This document shows positions 36,149-47,200 of a DNA stretch of 64,000 nucleotides, piece after piece. The stretch spans positions 4,649,821 through 4,713,820 of the forward strand of contig CM067081.1 of assembly GCA_034008185.1 (NCBI GenBank), in the 5' to 3' direction. The notes beneath the pieces are model-generated. The model did not search any database and was not told the DNA's origin. It saw only the letters and a list, made by a program, of their open reading frames with translations. How positions within the stretch are numbered: position 1 is the stretch's first letter; each line of letters starts with the position of its first letter. The position numbers were made by a program, and so were the translations under genes. The stretch comes from Gorsachius magnificus (Eukaryota > Chordata > Aves > Pelecaniformes > Ardeidae).

Positions 36149-37744
36149 TCCTTTTTTACTGTGATATGACTCTAGACGAATATTGATTTTGTAGTGCTCT
36201 CCAGAAAGTTGCATTTCTCCTACACTTTGGAGGGGAAAAGTCCCAGGTTAAAGTTGCTATAAAAAACTTCAGCCGTGCCACTCATGTGCATATGGACTGT
36301 GCTTCATCTCCTGGAGTAAAGCCTTCTTCCTTGGCATGTGAGATGGCTGCAAAGGAGACACAGAAGCATGTGTGAATGCACAGTCACAGTCAACTTCTTT
36401 TGTTGCTGTCTCACCATAGTTCGTTCTGCCTTCACACACAAGCCTGTGTCTATGTGTAGAAAAAAACAGCTGGCAAGGGAAGGGAAATCTAACCTGGCAT
36501 AAAGACTTAAACGCTTCCTTGGAGCATGCCAGCTCCAAGCAAGCTGGCAAGGATGCCCTCCAATTTTGGACTTTGGTGTGGAAAGACTTCTCATTCCTGG
36601 CAAGTGAAGAAGCTCTCCTTAGGTGTAGGTGTTAGTGGCACGGGAATGAATACATTGGATTTCTGTTTCCATTCACCTGGAGACGGGGATAAATCTGAAA
36701 CAACACCTGCTGACTGTCAAATCTGAATGAACTTGCTGGGCATGGAAAAAAAGTGGGGGAGAAGAAATCTACTGCTGCATTTGCCCATATTTTACCTCTG
36801 GCACTCATCTATTTGGTAAAATCATCAGCTGTCTGGGAGCCTGCCTGTTGCTTAGCAGCAGAACAGCTCTCCTGATGCTCTGGAGGACTCTATCTAGGGA
36901 CATCTCAGAGGAAAGGATTGCGCCATTATTGCTCTCAAACAGCGGATTTCTTTTTTTCTTTATCGATGAATTATAGCAGCAAGTAATTTACAGAGAAAAT
37001 AACTTGTTCCCCAGTAATTCAGTTTAAGGATGTATAGAAAGAGTCCTGATGTCTTATTTAGAGTACTGTGTTATTCACAAAATTTATCTGGGTCTTCTTG
37101 CTGCCAATGCTATCATGGGCAAATGTTTGCACATTGAATAAGACATATGTATCATTCTGGTTTTTTGATAGCCTCATGGATCAATAGCTGTCAGTGGATT
37201 ATAGAAAATCTGTGCCTTGCATTATTGCTTGTGTGTGGGGGGTGTGTGTTCGGAAATTCAGATAGCACAATAAGTAAGTAGGCATGTGGGTATTTGTTTT
37301 GTTCTGCACTGACATCCAGCTAAACCAGAGGTACCACTTTATGGTTTTCTGTGTGGCACTGGATGACCAGCTGTGAGAATGGAACAGGAGAAACTGTACA
37401 GAGGTGCATGCTGGCACTCGGTGCAGTGCTCCAAAGTCACTTACGCCATCGTCCTGTTCCTGAGCACCCCAGAACAGACACGTGTGCTTAACTAATCTTA
37501 AATCCCTTTCTGTCTCTTCACAGTCCTGGTTGGCCAAGCCCCATTTTGGAAGGTACACAAGCTTTCACCCAGCACAGCTGGATCTAGCAGTGAAGTATCT
37601 GATCCTTGAGCAGATGATGTATGAGTGAATAGTTCAGAGAAAACATGGCAGCATGGGACTGGGCAGGAACAGAAATTCAGTCTCCACACAAGTGGCCAAG
37701 TCCTTATGAACAGCACTGAAATCATATCCCATGTGTTCTGTTGG
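36149..37744. other. Unique noncoding DNA, nothing recognised
   Basis: Short frames on both strands around 36269-36603 show no domain. A GT-rich patch (gtgtgtggggggtgtgtgt) lies near 37230-37248. No repeat family or exon was recognised. Confidence 0.5.
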
Positions 37745-38206
37745 AGCGGTCCAGAGGAGGACCACAAAAATGATCCAAGAGCTGGAGCACCCATGGGCTA
37801 TGAGGCCAGGCTGAGAGTTGGGCTTGTTCAGCCTGGAGAAGAGGAGGCTGCAGGGAGACCTGATTACGGCCTTTCAGTACCTAAAGGGGGCCTATAGGAA
37901 AGACGGGGACAATCTTTTTAGTAGGGCCAGCTGTGACAGGACAAGGGGTAATGGTTTTAAACTGAAGCAGGGTAGGTTTAGACTGGATCTAAGGAAGAAA
38001 TTCTTTACAGTGAGGGTGGTGAAACTCTGGCAGGGGTTGCCGAGGAGACGTGGTGGAGGCCCCATCCCTGGAACCATTCCAGGCCAGGTTGGACGGGGCT
38101 GTGAGCAACCTGATCTGGTTAGCGGTGTCCCTGCTCCCTACAGGGGGGGTTGGACTGGGTGACCTCTAGGGGTCCCTTCCAACCCAAACCATTCTATGAT
38201 TCTATG
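37745..38206 (+). mobile_element. CR1 LINE 3' end (family B), frameshifted
   Basis: The copy begins at TCCAGAGGAGGACCACAAAA and runs through [43 protein letters not shown] and [11 protein letters not shown] one-base change then shifts the frame, so the last ~45 residues are scrambled. The family B 3'UTR (GACCTCTAGGGGTCCCTTCC) and an octamer tail close it. Its nearest relative in the window is the copy at 55612. Confidence 0.93.
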
Positions 38207-39758
38207 TTCTACTTCCTTCTACCATCTCCTTTTGGAAAACTTCATCCAGCTTCATCCAGTTGTCCAGTCCAGTGCAACCACTGCACTTTTTGCATGCGAA
38301 TTCTTCTTGGCTGAGCTCGACGTAAGAAATGCTCTTCCATAAGATCCTGTGCCTGGTGGCTGGACGTGCAGTGTCACCACAGCTCTGAGCACACCACCTC
38401 TGACTCCTGTTGGGGTTGAACATCACAGTGGCCCACAGTGTCTTCTTGTAGCTTGTAGTTCAGTGCCAGAGGAATTAGAAAATCTGGTGACTTCCCAACA
38501 GGCCTTCAACCCTGTTGCACAGCTTAGTTAGGGATGTTGTCAACCACATTTACCTCAGGGACCAAAGGTTGCAGAGAGTCTTGGCCCAGGCCCAGCCCCT
38601 CCTCTGCATTGCAACCCCATTGCAAGCAGCCAAAATCTGCCTCTCAGGTTCCCTGATGTCTCCTGTGCCTGTTTCCTATCTACTCTCTGCATGTGGTGTT
38701 CCTCACTTGGAGCAGACCTTCACAGGCTGTGCTCCCTGCGATCCCACTGCTAATTCAGGAGCCGGTGCCAGTCCTGTTCTCCAACACACATTGGTCCCAA
38801 AGTGCCTCCTGTTGACTTTCTGTGCAAGAAGAGCCCATGACCTCCTTTCTTCCACTTGACTTTTTGAACGCGTTCCCCAAATTCGCAATTTTTTTTCGGC
38901 TCTGATGGCCAGCACACACCTTTATGTTGGCTTCGGTGTGGCCGGCCAGACGGTACATGAATTTAGAGCTGGCACACAGCATAAGGGGTGGATGGACGTC
39001 GTCTTTCTTACCCACTTACTCTGGGATGTGTTGGCATCTGTTGAAGCAAATTCTTGCTCAACCTGGAAATTCTATCTATTGCTGTAAAGGTAATGGGTAA
39101 TTTTATGCAGCACCGAGAGTAAATTCAAGGCCCAAATGATTCCTGTGTCATAAAGAGGCATTCTGAACTTCTGGCGTTAGATTTGACTGATGGCACCCGT
39201 TTGAATCAAGCTTGTTGCTATACACCAAAGCTCACCTCTTCCAGCTGGCACGGGGAGACCTGGCTGTGCTGCATCTGCTTTGCACCTCATCAGCAGCGAG
39301 GAGGATGCTGGAACCAATTTAGGTGGTGATGTGGTAGACAGCACGTGAGGCAGAGCAGGATGTTGGGAGTGGCCCCGCATCTGTCTCCCATCACGGGGTC
39401 TGGCTGGGATTTTTTGGTTGGCTGTGAGAAGAGCAAAACTTAGCAAGTGAGGAGCACAGTCGCGCCTGGGACTGCAACCGGGGAGGGAGCAGTGTTTAAT
39501 GAGAGAGGTTATGGCATGGGATTGGGTGTTGTAAGAGCTGAGCTCTTCCCCTGGGTCTGTGTCACTCACTGGTGAGATTTGGATTTGTTGCTTCAACCCA
39601 GCAGAGCCTTAAGCTCATTCTGTGGTTGTTAAAATGCACAAAATGATCTTGATGGGTGTGGTGCAACTTAGTGTTTAGAAAGAAGTGCAAGGCTGGTTTA
39701 CTGGTGAAAGGAGCCTTAGAAAAGCCAAAGCATTATTATAACCTTCATTTGCAGAGTA
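38207..39758. other. Unique noncoding DNA, nothing recognised
   Basis: The largest frames (plus 38515-38859, 114 codons; minus 39177-39596, 139 codons) have no recognisable domain, and other open frames overlap the first on the opposite strand. No repeat was recognised. Confidence 0.5.
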
Positions 39759-39820
39759 ACTGAGGTTGGAAGGGACCTCTGGAGGTCGTCTGTCCACCCC
39801 CTGACACCTAAAGCAGGGTA
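39759..39820 (-). mobile_element. Old CR1 3'UTR fragment
   Basis: About 60 bases match the general CR1 3'UTR on the minus strand: 'actgaggttggaagggacct' then 'aggtcgtctgtccaccccct' and 'taaagcaggg'. No octamer tail survives. The short length and mismatches make this a tentative call. Confidence 0.6.
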
Positions 39821-41706
39821 ATGCTTGCTTGTTGCACTGTTAGCTTGCAGTGTTTTCTTTACTGGTTGTGCATGGTTAAGTGAATTTTGGATTTTTGAAC
39901 ATAGTTTCCTTGCAAAATTCTTTCCACTGCTTGTCTGGTCTGCTTATCTTCTGAGTTTGAGAGCGCTGTTTGGGCTGCATTGTGCCAAACTGCAGAGTGG
40001 AGCCTTTCCTCTGCACACCCTCTGCTCCATGGACAAGCGCCTGGAAGCCAGTCTGATTCAGAGCGGATTTCAAACCTGCAGATCCTCAAAAAGGGACAGG
40101 GTTTATATCTGTGGCTCTGATGCCTAAGGGGAGGTGGCACTGCATGCACAGAGATGGCTGAGCCATGTGAGGGCCAGCTCCTAAACTGGAGCAGATGCCA
40201 CCCATTTGGCTTTGCCATGAAACCCTGTGCTATCAACAGCCCTCATTTGGGTGGGTGGACCCCAAGCGGCTCTGCTGTCCTGGCAGGCAGGCAGAGGTGA
40301 GCAGCTGGAGGAGGTAACACCAGCAGCCATGAGTCTGTCCACTGCAACCAGGTCTCCAACGCCTTATCTCTCAATGAGACCTGCTGAAGAGTGCCCTTGA
40401 TTTGATGGACCTCTTGGACAGCCTAGGCTGGGAGAGTTGGGGCAGGTCTTTACCCTCTTCTTCAGATCTGCATTTCCCAGGCTTTTGAAACTTCTCCTCC
40501 AGCCCACACTCCTCGTAAAAGCCCTCAGCCATTCCTTCTCCCCTGGTTTAAATAATGATGCAACCTTTTTGGCCGTTATCTGTCTCCTACCCAGCGCCTC
40601 ATCAACAGGGCACACAGCTTATGTCTGCTTCACGTGGGCAGGCACTCTTTCTTTTTTTGCAGTCTGTGAAAGGCTAACAGAAGAAAGCCGTTTGCTATCT
40701 GTGCTGTTGCTTAATCCGCAGTCTCCAATTCCCTCTATCAGGCCTATCAGCAAGACTTTTCTCTCTGCCACCATGTTGCAGAACAGCAGATAACAGAATC
40801 CTAAATCCCAGGTACAATTTTGACCCTTCCGCCATGCCGAGCTTATTTTTGAAAGCAAAGTCTCTTGCATCAGATGAATCACAGCTGGTAATATTCTTCT
40901 CCAGCCTATATTTCCTTAGTATCAAATCAAGCCCCATGTGCTTTCTGCTGTCTTATTTTCTGAAACTATTTTCAGTTTTCATTTGAAAATGTCTTTTAAT
41001 GTGGCCATGCGTGTAAGACTTTCTGGTAAGGGGAATCAAAAAAATTCCATGATGCATCTTTCCCTCCTAAAAAGCTTTGATTTATGACTAAGAAGAATTA
41101 TTCTTGCTGCCCATAAATAATTTTTCCAGCATGTTGGTTACACACAGGGTAAAATTAGTTCCAAATCCAGATAGCTGTGGATTTATCAAGCCATCTAAAA
41201 TGCACACACATGCATACACACACACATATGCTGAAAAAAGATTTGGTGGTGCAATATTTTTTGTTACATAGAGCAAATTCAATCAAATTAATTAAGTTAC
41301 CTTGGCTTGAGTTGAGACTGGGATATGGCCCAGGGGCTGCATCTGTGTAGGTATTACCATGATCATCTGCGCTTATCTTAGACCAGACTTTTTCTCTGTG
41401 CACCAATTACCGAACAATAGTAGTATTATATAGTTTATTTTATATTATATATGGTTTATTTTATATTAACATACTCTTGCAACCATAATGTCTGCTTTAC
41501 TTACAAACAATAATGCCTTATAGAAATATACTTTCATCCTTATCTGCATCACCATAAAAAGCACATGACTGATGAAGGCGCTTCTTTGGAAAAGCCTGAG
41601 TGGTTTGGGATTCAGCCCTATGGAAAATTATTGTAAGCCAACCTCCAAACTCCCATGGGTGCTCATGACACATCTGTTCAGGGAAAGACCGTGGCTGTTG
41701 GACTTG
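39821..41706. other. Unique noncoding DNA with a CA-rich patch
   Basis: No exon or interspersed repeat was recognised. A CA-rich microsatellite-like patch lies at about 41200-41226 and an AT-rich patch with repeated TTTATATTA-like motifs at about 41420-41470. Frames of 118-125 codons (39859-40236 minus, 40437-40793 plus) have no domain. Confidence 0.5.
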
Positions 41707-41766
41707 ACCTAATGGTTGGGCTTGATGATCTTGAAGGTCTTTTCCAACCTAAACATTCTATGATTA
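41707..41766 (+). mobile_element. CR1 LINE 3'-end fragment (family A)
   Basis: Only the last ~60 bases remain: GGTTGGGCTTGATGATCTTG, AAGGTCTTTTCCAACCTAAA and a single octamer (ATTCTATG). No coding sequence is left. Confidence 0.85.
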
Positions 41767-43971
41767 AGTAGAAAGGGTACAAGGAGGGAAGGAGCAGCTG
41801 CAGTGCTGGGTTTTTATGGAAGCAGTCGTGACCCTGACATCTCCAGTCATGTAGGCTGGCTTGGAAATCACAAACATTATTGGGTTGTGTGTGCATGTGG
41901 CTGTAAAACCTTTTTTCCATCTTCTTAGAGTGTATTTACTTCTCCCCCAAGATTAGGAAATGTTTTTTTTTTTTCTCCTAGCACCTCCATGTGGCTATGC
42001 CCATTTGACAGTGTGACCCTGGAAGCAGGAGCTGGGGGAAAAATCTCTGCATGTCACAGGCTTGGGATTAAGGATCCTGCAACCAGACGGTTACCCCTGA
42101 ACCTCCCCAGTCCTGGGCTGCTGCTCCTTAGCCAGTTTGTGCCACGGGCACGCTGTGGGCTGCAAGGAGCTCAGCAGATCCTGGCTGCCGTGGTTAATCC
42201 TGGAGGTGCCAGTGGCACCCTCCAGTTCAGGACCTGACCTGCGTGGCATCCTCAGGAGGGCATCCTCAGGAGGGCAAATCCTCCTGAGCAACTCAGTCCT
42301 TTCCTGGATTGCTGTGCAGAAGAGTTTGACCTGTAAATTAGACAGTGGTTTAGAGAAAACCTTGGCTCTTTATTCCTTGAATTGTGGTCCCGTGCTGCTA
42401 ACGGGGTGTTGTGTCCCCTGCACGCTGCAGTGCCTGAGGGCACCTGCTGCTCCTGCAGCTGCCCAGCACCAGTGGCTGCTGGAAACCCTTTCTGAGCCCC
42501 AAGCCAGCTCCAGAAAATGGGAACAAAATTTGGCTGCTCTAGAAAAGCCACCCCAAATGGGTTCTGCATCCCCAGTATCTATCCTTCTCCAGACAAAAAG
42601 ATGACCTACAGTGCTTGAAGGCATCTTTTGAGTCAAGTCAAATAAAGCACCAGGACGAACTATAGCCAGGGTTTTCCAAACTTGTTTGGGATAGTTCTAG
42701 TTTTTGGGTACCTGACTTGCGATCTCTTCATGAACCAAAAGCCCGTGCTGTGGTCCCACTGGCATGTGTCACACTGCTCACACGAAGACCTCTAAAATTT
42801 TTTAATGACTGGAAGATCTTCCTGCCTGCTTCTCTTTGTAAGGAGTTTGTCAGCAAATGCGTAATACATGATTATACACCTTCCCTCCTCCTCCTCCTCC
42901 CCCCCCCCCATTTCAGGTCTTTCAGGGTAGAATTAAAACAAGTCACACACAACAGCATCTCTTTGGAACTTTGTGTTTAAATATTATTATTTTCTCTCGC
43001 AGCCAGCAGGAGAGAAAGAGGCAGTGACAACTGATGGCAGAGGAATTTGAGCAGCTGGAACAGGGTAAAATCCAAGAAAACAGTGAAGCTCTGGTAGATT
43101 TTTCTCCCCCCGCCCCCAGAGTCTGAATAGTTTTTCCATCCCACAAAAACACTCATGGAAGGGAGGTGCTTTTCTCTTCTCCCTGTTTAATTGTAACAAG
43201 AAGCATGCTGTGAATAAAAGGTGCTTCCAAGAGCATCTGGAAATATTTCCCACCCCAAGCAGAGATTGGTGACTCCTGCTGTGAATGCTTTGCAGTATCC
43301 AAAAAAAGAGAAAAATGTGGGGGAAAAGAATCCCAGCTAGGACATTTTGACGGGTGAGGTAGTGGCAGGTGGAGGAACCAAGGGCTGGATGTTGGGGAGT
43401 GGTGGGTGCCCCGCGGTGGCAGGGGTGTATTCTGCTGTGGATGCAGTGCCACTGACCCATAGCAGCCACTTGACGCTGTGATGGGTGACCGAGGGTTTGT
43501 TCCCAGCTGTCCTGGTCCCTTTTGCAATGGGAACAACCTGGTTAAGAGCTATGCTTGGTCTGGCGAACCTTTTGCAATGGGGGATGATTCCCAATTGGGT
43601 GGCAGGAGTCCCGGCTGGCAGTGGCGGGAACCCCTCAGGTTTTTAGTTGCTAACTGAGTCCATTTGCTGGGGTGCCATTTTGGTGATGCTCATTTGTTGG
43701 TGACACCCGACCGTGGCCAATTCACAAAGTGGGCAACACCCTGCTGAAATGACAGTGAGGACCACTTTGGTGTGTCTGATAGCTGGATTCATCCTCTTCT
43801 ATATGCAAACCACCTCAAGTGCCTGCTACAAACCTGGAGAGGCAGTGAGCTCCTGGGACTGTGCTGCTTCTCCCAGGGAGCTCAGGGGGGGTGTCTATCT
43901 CTTACCTGACACCCTACCCCCCCCCCCCCCCCTTATTTTGAGGGGTGGGAGGTTTTGTAGTCACTGTGTGA
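41767..43971. other. Unique noncoding DNA; short duplication/hairpin and C runs
   Basis: A 14-base direct duplication at 42246-42273 overlaps a 9-base perfect inverted repeat. C-rich runs occur at 42886-42910 and 43917-43932. Frames of 155-160 codons at 42137-42604 (plus) and 42987-43469 (minus) have no recognisable domain and overlap other frames, so they are not called genes. Confidence 0.5.
42246..42288. repeat. Tandem 14-mer duplication with hairpin
   Basis: GCATCCTCAGGAGG occurs twice in tandem (42246-42259 and 42260-42273). The second copy's CTCAGGAGG (42265-42273) pairs perfectly with CCTCCTGAG (42280-42288) across a 6-base loop. The stem is short and no function is implied. Confidence 0.8.
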
Positions 43972-44287
43972 ATCATAGGATTGTTTAGGTTGGAAAAGAC
44001 CTTTAAGATCATCAAGTCCAACCGTTCCCCTAACCCTGCCATCCCACCACTAAACCATGGCCCTAAGCACCTCATCTGCCCGGCTTTTAAATACCCCAGG
44101 GATGGGGATGTGACCACTTCCCTGGGCAGCCCCTTCCAATGCCTGACAACACTTTTGGGGACGAAATTTTTCCTAATGTCCAACCTAAACCTGCCCCAGC
44201 ACAACTTCAGACCATTTCCCCTCATCCTATCGTTCGTTACCAGGGAGAAGAGGCCGACCCCCACCTCACTACAGCCTCCTCTCAGGT
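43972..44287 (-). mobile_element. CR1 LINE 3' end (family A, short-deletion variant)
   Basis: On the minus strand ORF2 is open from [25 protein letters not shown] residues through FRLDIRKNF and [12 protein letters not shown], then shifts frame at the same small deletion seen in the copy at 35919. The 3'UTR and a tail with one degenerate octamer follow. A C16 run lies 39 bases beyond the tail. Confidence 0.92.
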
Positions 44288-47200
44288 GAAACTGTGCCAT
44301 GCTCTGACACAGATATTCAGTATGACCTTGGTCCAGTTACTTGATCTCCCAGTGTTTCAGTTTCTTATGGGAATATTAAGGCTTCTCTTACCTTGAGGAC
44401 ATGCTCCTTATTGTCTGTGAGGGGCTAGGGGATCACAGGAGAGATGGGTGGTACATGACTTGGCACTTACGTGTGCTATAAACAGTTCTCAGGAAGATGC
44501 TTCTCCCTTTCCTTTCTTCAGGCATGCACCTCCCTAGACAAGCTTACTCTTCAGCTGGTCCTGGTTGCGATCTTTTTTTAAGAGCTGGTAAATACGGCCA
44601 TCTAATGATACCACTTTTACAGAACGAGATTGTCTTCAGAAGATGCATAACCCGACTGTAAGCTCATCAGTGGGTCACAAATCTTGTCCGTGAGGGCACG
44701 GTTAATTCCCCCCAGCTGCTAGAGGTGCTCCAATATTGTCTTGCGCTCCAATCCTTTCCCGTGCTGTCCCTCTAACCAGGGCGGGTGGGGTATATTACTC
44801 TTGCCTGGACAATGTCAACTGAAGATCAGAGTTTTTTGGTTTGTTTTTTTTCTTACGACTTGCTTCACGAAAGCCTGAGGTTTTCTGAGCCCAAGATAGA
44901 ATAGCTTCTGTAACCTAACGGAGGCTGTTGGCACCGGCTGTTCACTTTTGCTGGCTTCCCAGCGGCAAACTCCCAGCAAGAGCCTCACAGAGTGATATGT
45001 GGAGAATAGATAAAAGACATAATATGGCAGAGAAGAAAATCTGAAAGTTTTCTCATGCGTGTGTCTGTCTGTTGAGATGTATTTATTATCAGTTTCATAT
45101 AATTTTATATTTTCCAACGTATTTCAGATATATGGTGTGATATAAAAATATGGACTCTCACGACAGTGTTATAAATGATTGGAAATTACCAGCTGGGAAG
45201 TTTGTCATCTGCAATATATAACACAATGGAAGCATGTTGTATTAAAAAAATCTATATTTCAAAAATAAAATAATAAAAAAGAAACCCTTGTCAGAAGCAA
45301 TCTGTTTCCCCGGAATATTCTGGATGTAAAGTGGAGATTTATAAACCCTGCAGTGTGTGCACAGAAAATGGATGAAAACTCGAGCTGCTGGTTGGTGTTA
45401 AACTGCGGTGGCATTCCTGCAGCTCCCTGCAGCCAAGCCATGTGCACAGCATGGACCGCTTCCAGCCAGGCATCCGGCAGCACTGCTTTCCTCCTTTCCA
45501 AAACTTCGGAAGACTGCACTTCTCTGGTGGGGTTTGCATGGGTACAGGACAGATGTTTGCTAGTCAGCAATTGGCCTTGCTAAGCTTTGGACAGGATCCT
45601 AGATTTTTTTTTTTTTTCTCTTTCTTTTTTTCCCTGGAGACGAGGAAACGAATGTGAAGAGCTGCTGTTAATCGCTAAAGAAATAGACGCTTGCATTTAT
45701 GTGAAGGTAACTAGATTTTTGACTAGCACGTATTTCAACACAACTGTGCATCCACGGAAATACAATTCATGGGTTTCTGCCAAACACCCAGACATCTGTC
45801 AATTGAAATAAAACCGAGTGCGTTTGACTTAATAAATAGCAGGCTGCTGTTGCTAGGACTTGCCACCCGGAGAAGCCGTGGCAAATGCCGTGCATTTGGC
45901 TATTGATAACTGTAGCAATAGCAATAATAAAGCTAACCAAACTGGCTCATGGAAAGACGAAAAAACCCCCAGACTTGCATCTCAGGTTTGGAAACAGGCG
46001 GTATCGACAGTTCTCATGTTAGCAAACACAGAGAGGAATGCAGAATGAGCGTGTAAAGGGCCAGAAGTGATGAAAAACATACTTCAACATCTCATTTCTG
46101 TGAAAAATCATCTACGGGAGGATGGTGGTGGGAGAAATGGGCCCACTGGCCTGACCATAAAGACTCACATGCGTAGCAGACAGGGGCTTGATGGGGGCAG
46201 GGAGATAAACCTGCTTGTCTTGGCCTGAACAGATCAGTTCTGGACAATCCCATTCATGAAAAAAAAGGAATACCTAATATTTTAATTCAATGGATAGCCT
46301 GATGTAGGAGTCTTTGCATTTTATGGCATCCTTGAAATATCCATTTTTCCTAGTCTCTTAACCATCTGCTAGTCATTAACATCCCTTTGGAAAGCCAGGA
46401 ATTTCTTTTCCCCCCAAAGACATGTAAGTTTCCATGCTTCCTTGACTCTTCATAGAGCTTCCAAGAAAATCTGTCCCAGCTACTTGCCAAAAAGCTATTT
46501 TTAGGGAATGGATTTACTGCTGAAGAATAATTAAAGTTTTTCTTTCCACGCAGACATCCTCCGTGAGGCCACGGCACCCATCTGTTCATTTGGGTGGGAT
46601 AAGTGCAGGTGGCCAAGGTTCACCTCCAGGAGTTGTCAGTGAGGGTGAGACTCATGGCAGCCAATGGCAATCATCATCTGAGCTGAGCGTCAGCTCCCTT
46701 TATAGCCAGTGAAGAGAAGTAGTCAATTCTAGAGAGTGAGGCATCTACCCTATCTGTCTAAGCCATCTGTCCTAAGATGAGACGGATCGTGGCCCAATTT
46801 CTCTTGACTGACCGTAATAGGAGAGTAGCGCAATTAGTTGAATGGATGGTGATACTTCAGGAGCCTAATGGTGGACCTCATTTGGTCACTTCTGCTGGCG
46901 AAAGAGCTATGTCTACTGTATGTGATGGTTCCGAAAAGGATCAGTGAGAGCTTTGGGTTCAAGTGTGCGTGAAACTTTATCCACGCTCCTGGATGGCTGG
47001 TGGCACAGTGCCCTGGAGGCTGGAGCAAAATCCCGATGCAAAATAAACACCTGAAAATGGACAGAGAGGTACTTATGGGGTGGAGAGTGGGCTCATTCAG
47101 TCCTTTTCAAATATACTAAAAATAAGCACAAACACTAATGGCCTCTTCAACGGTTGGGAAGATATTATTGTTAATGGACTTCTGTGCGCACTGTCCACTC

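Noticed and set aside
42137..42604. 155-codon plus-strand frame
   Set aside because: It runs through the 14-base duplication/hairpin, overlaps open minus-strand frames and shows no domain.
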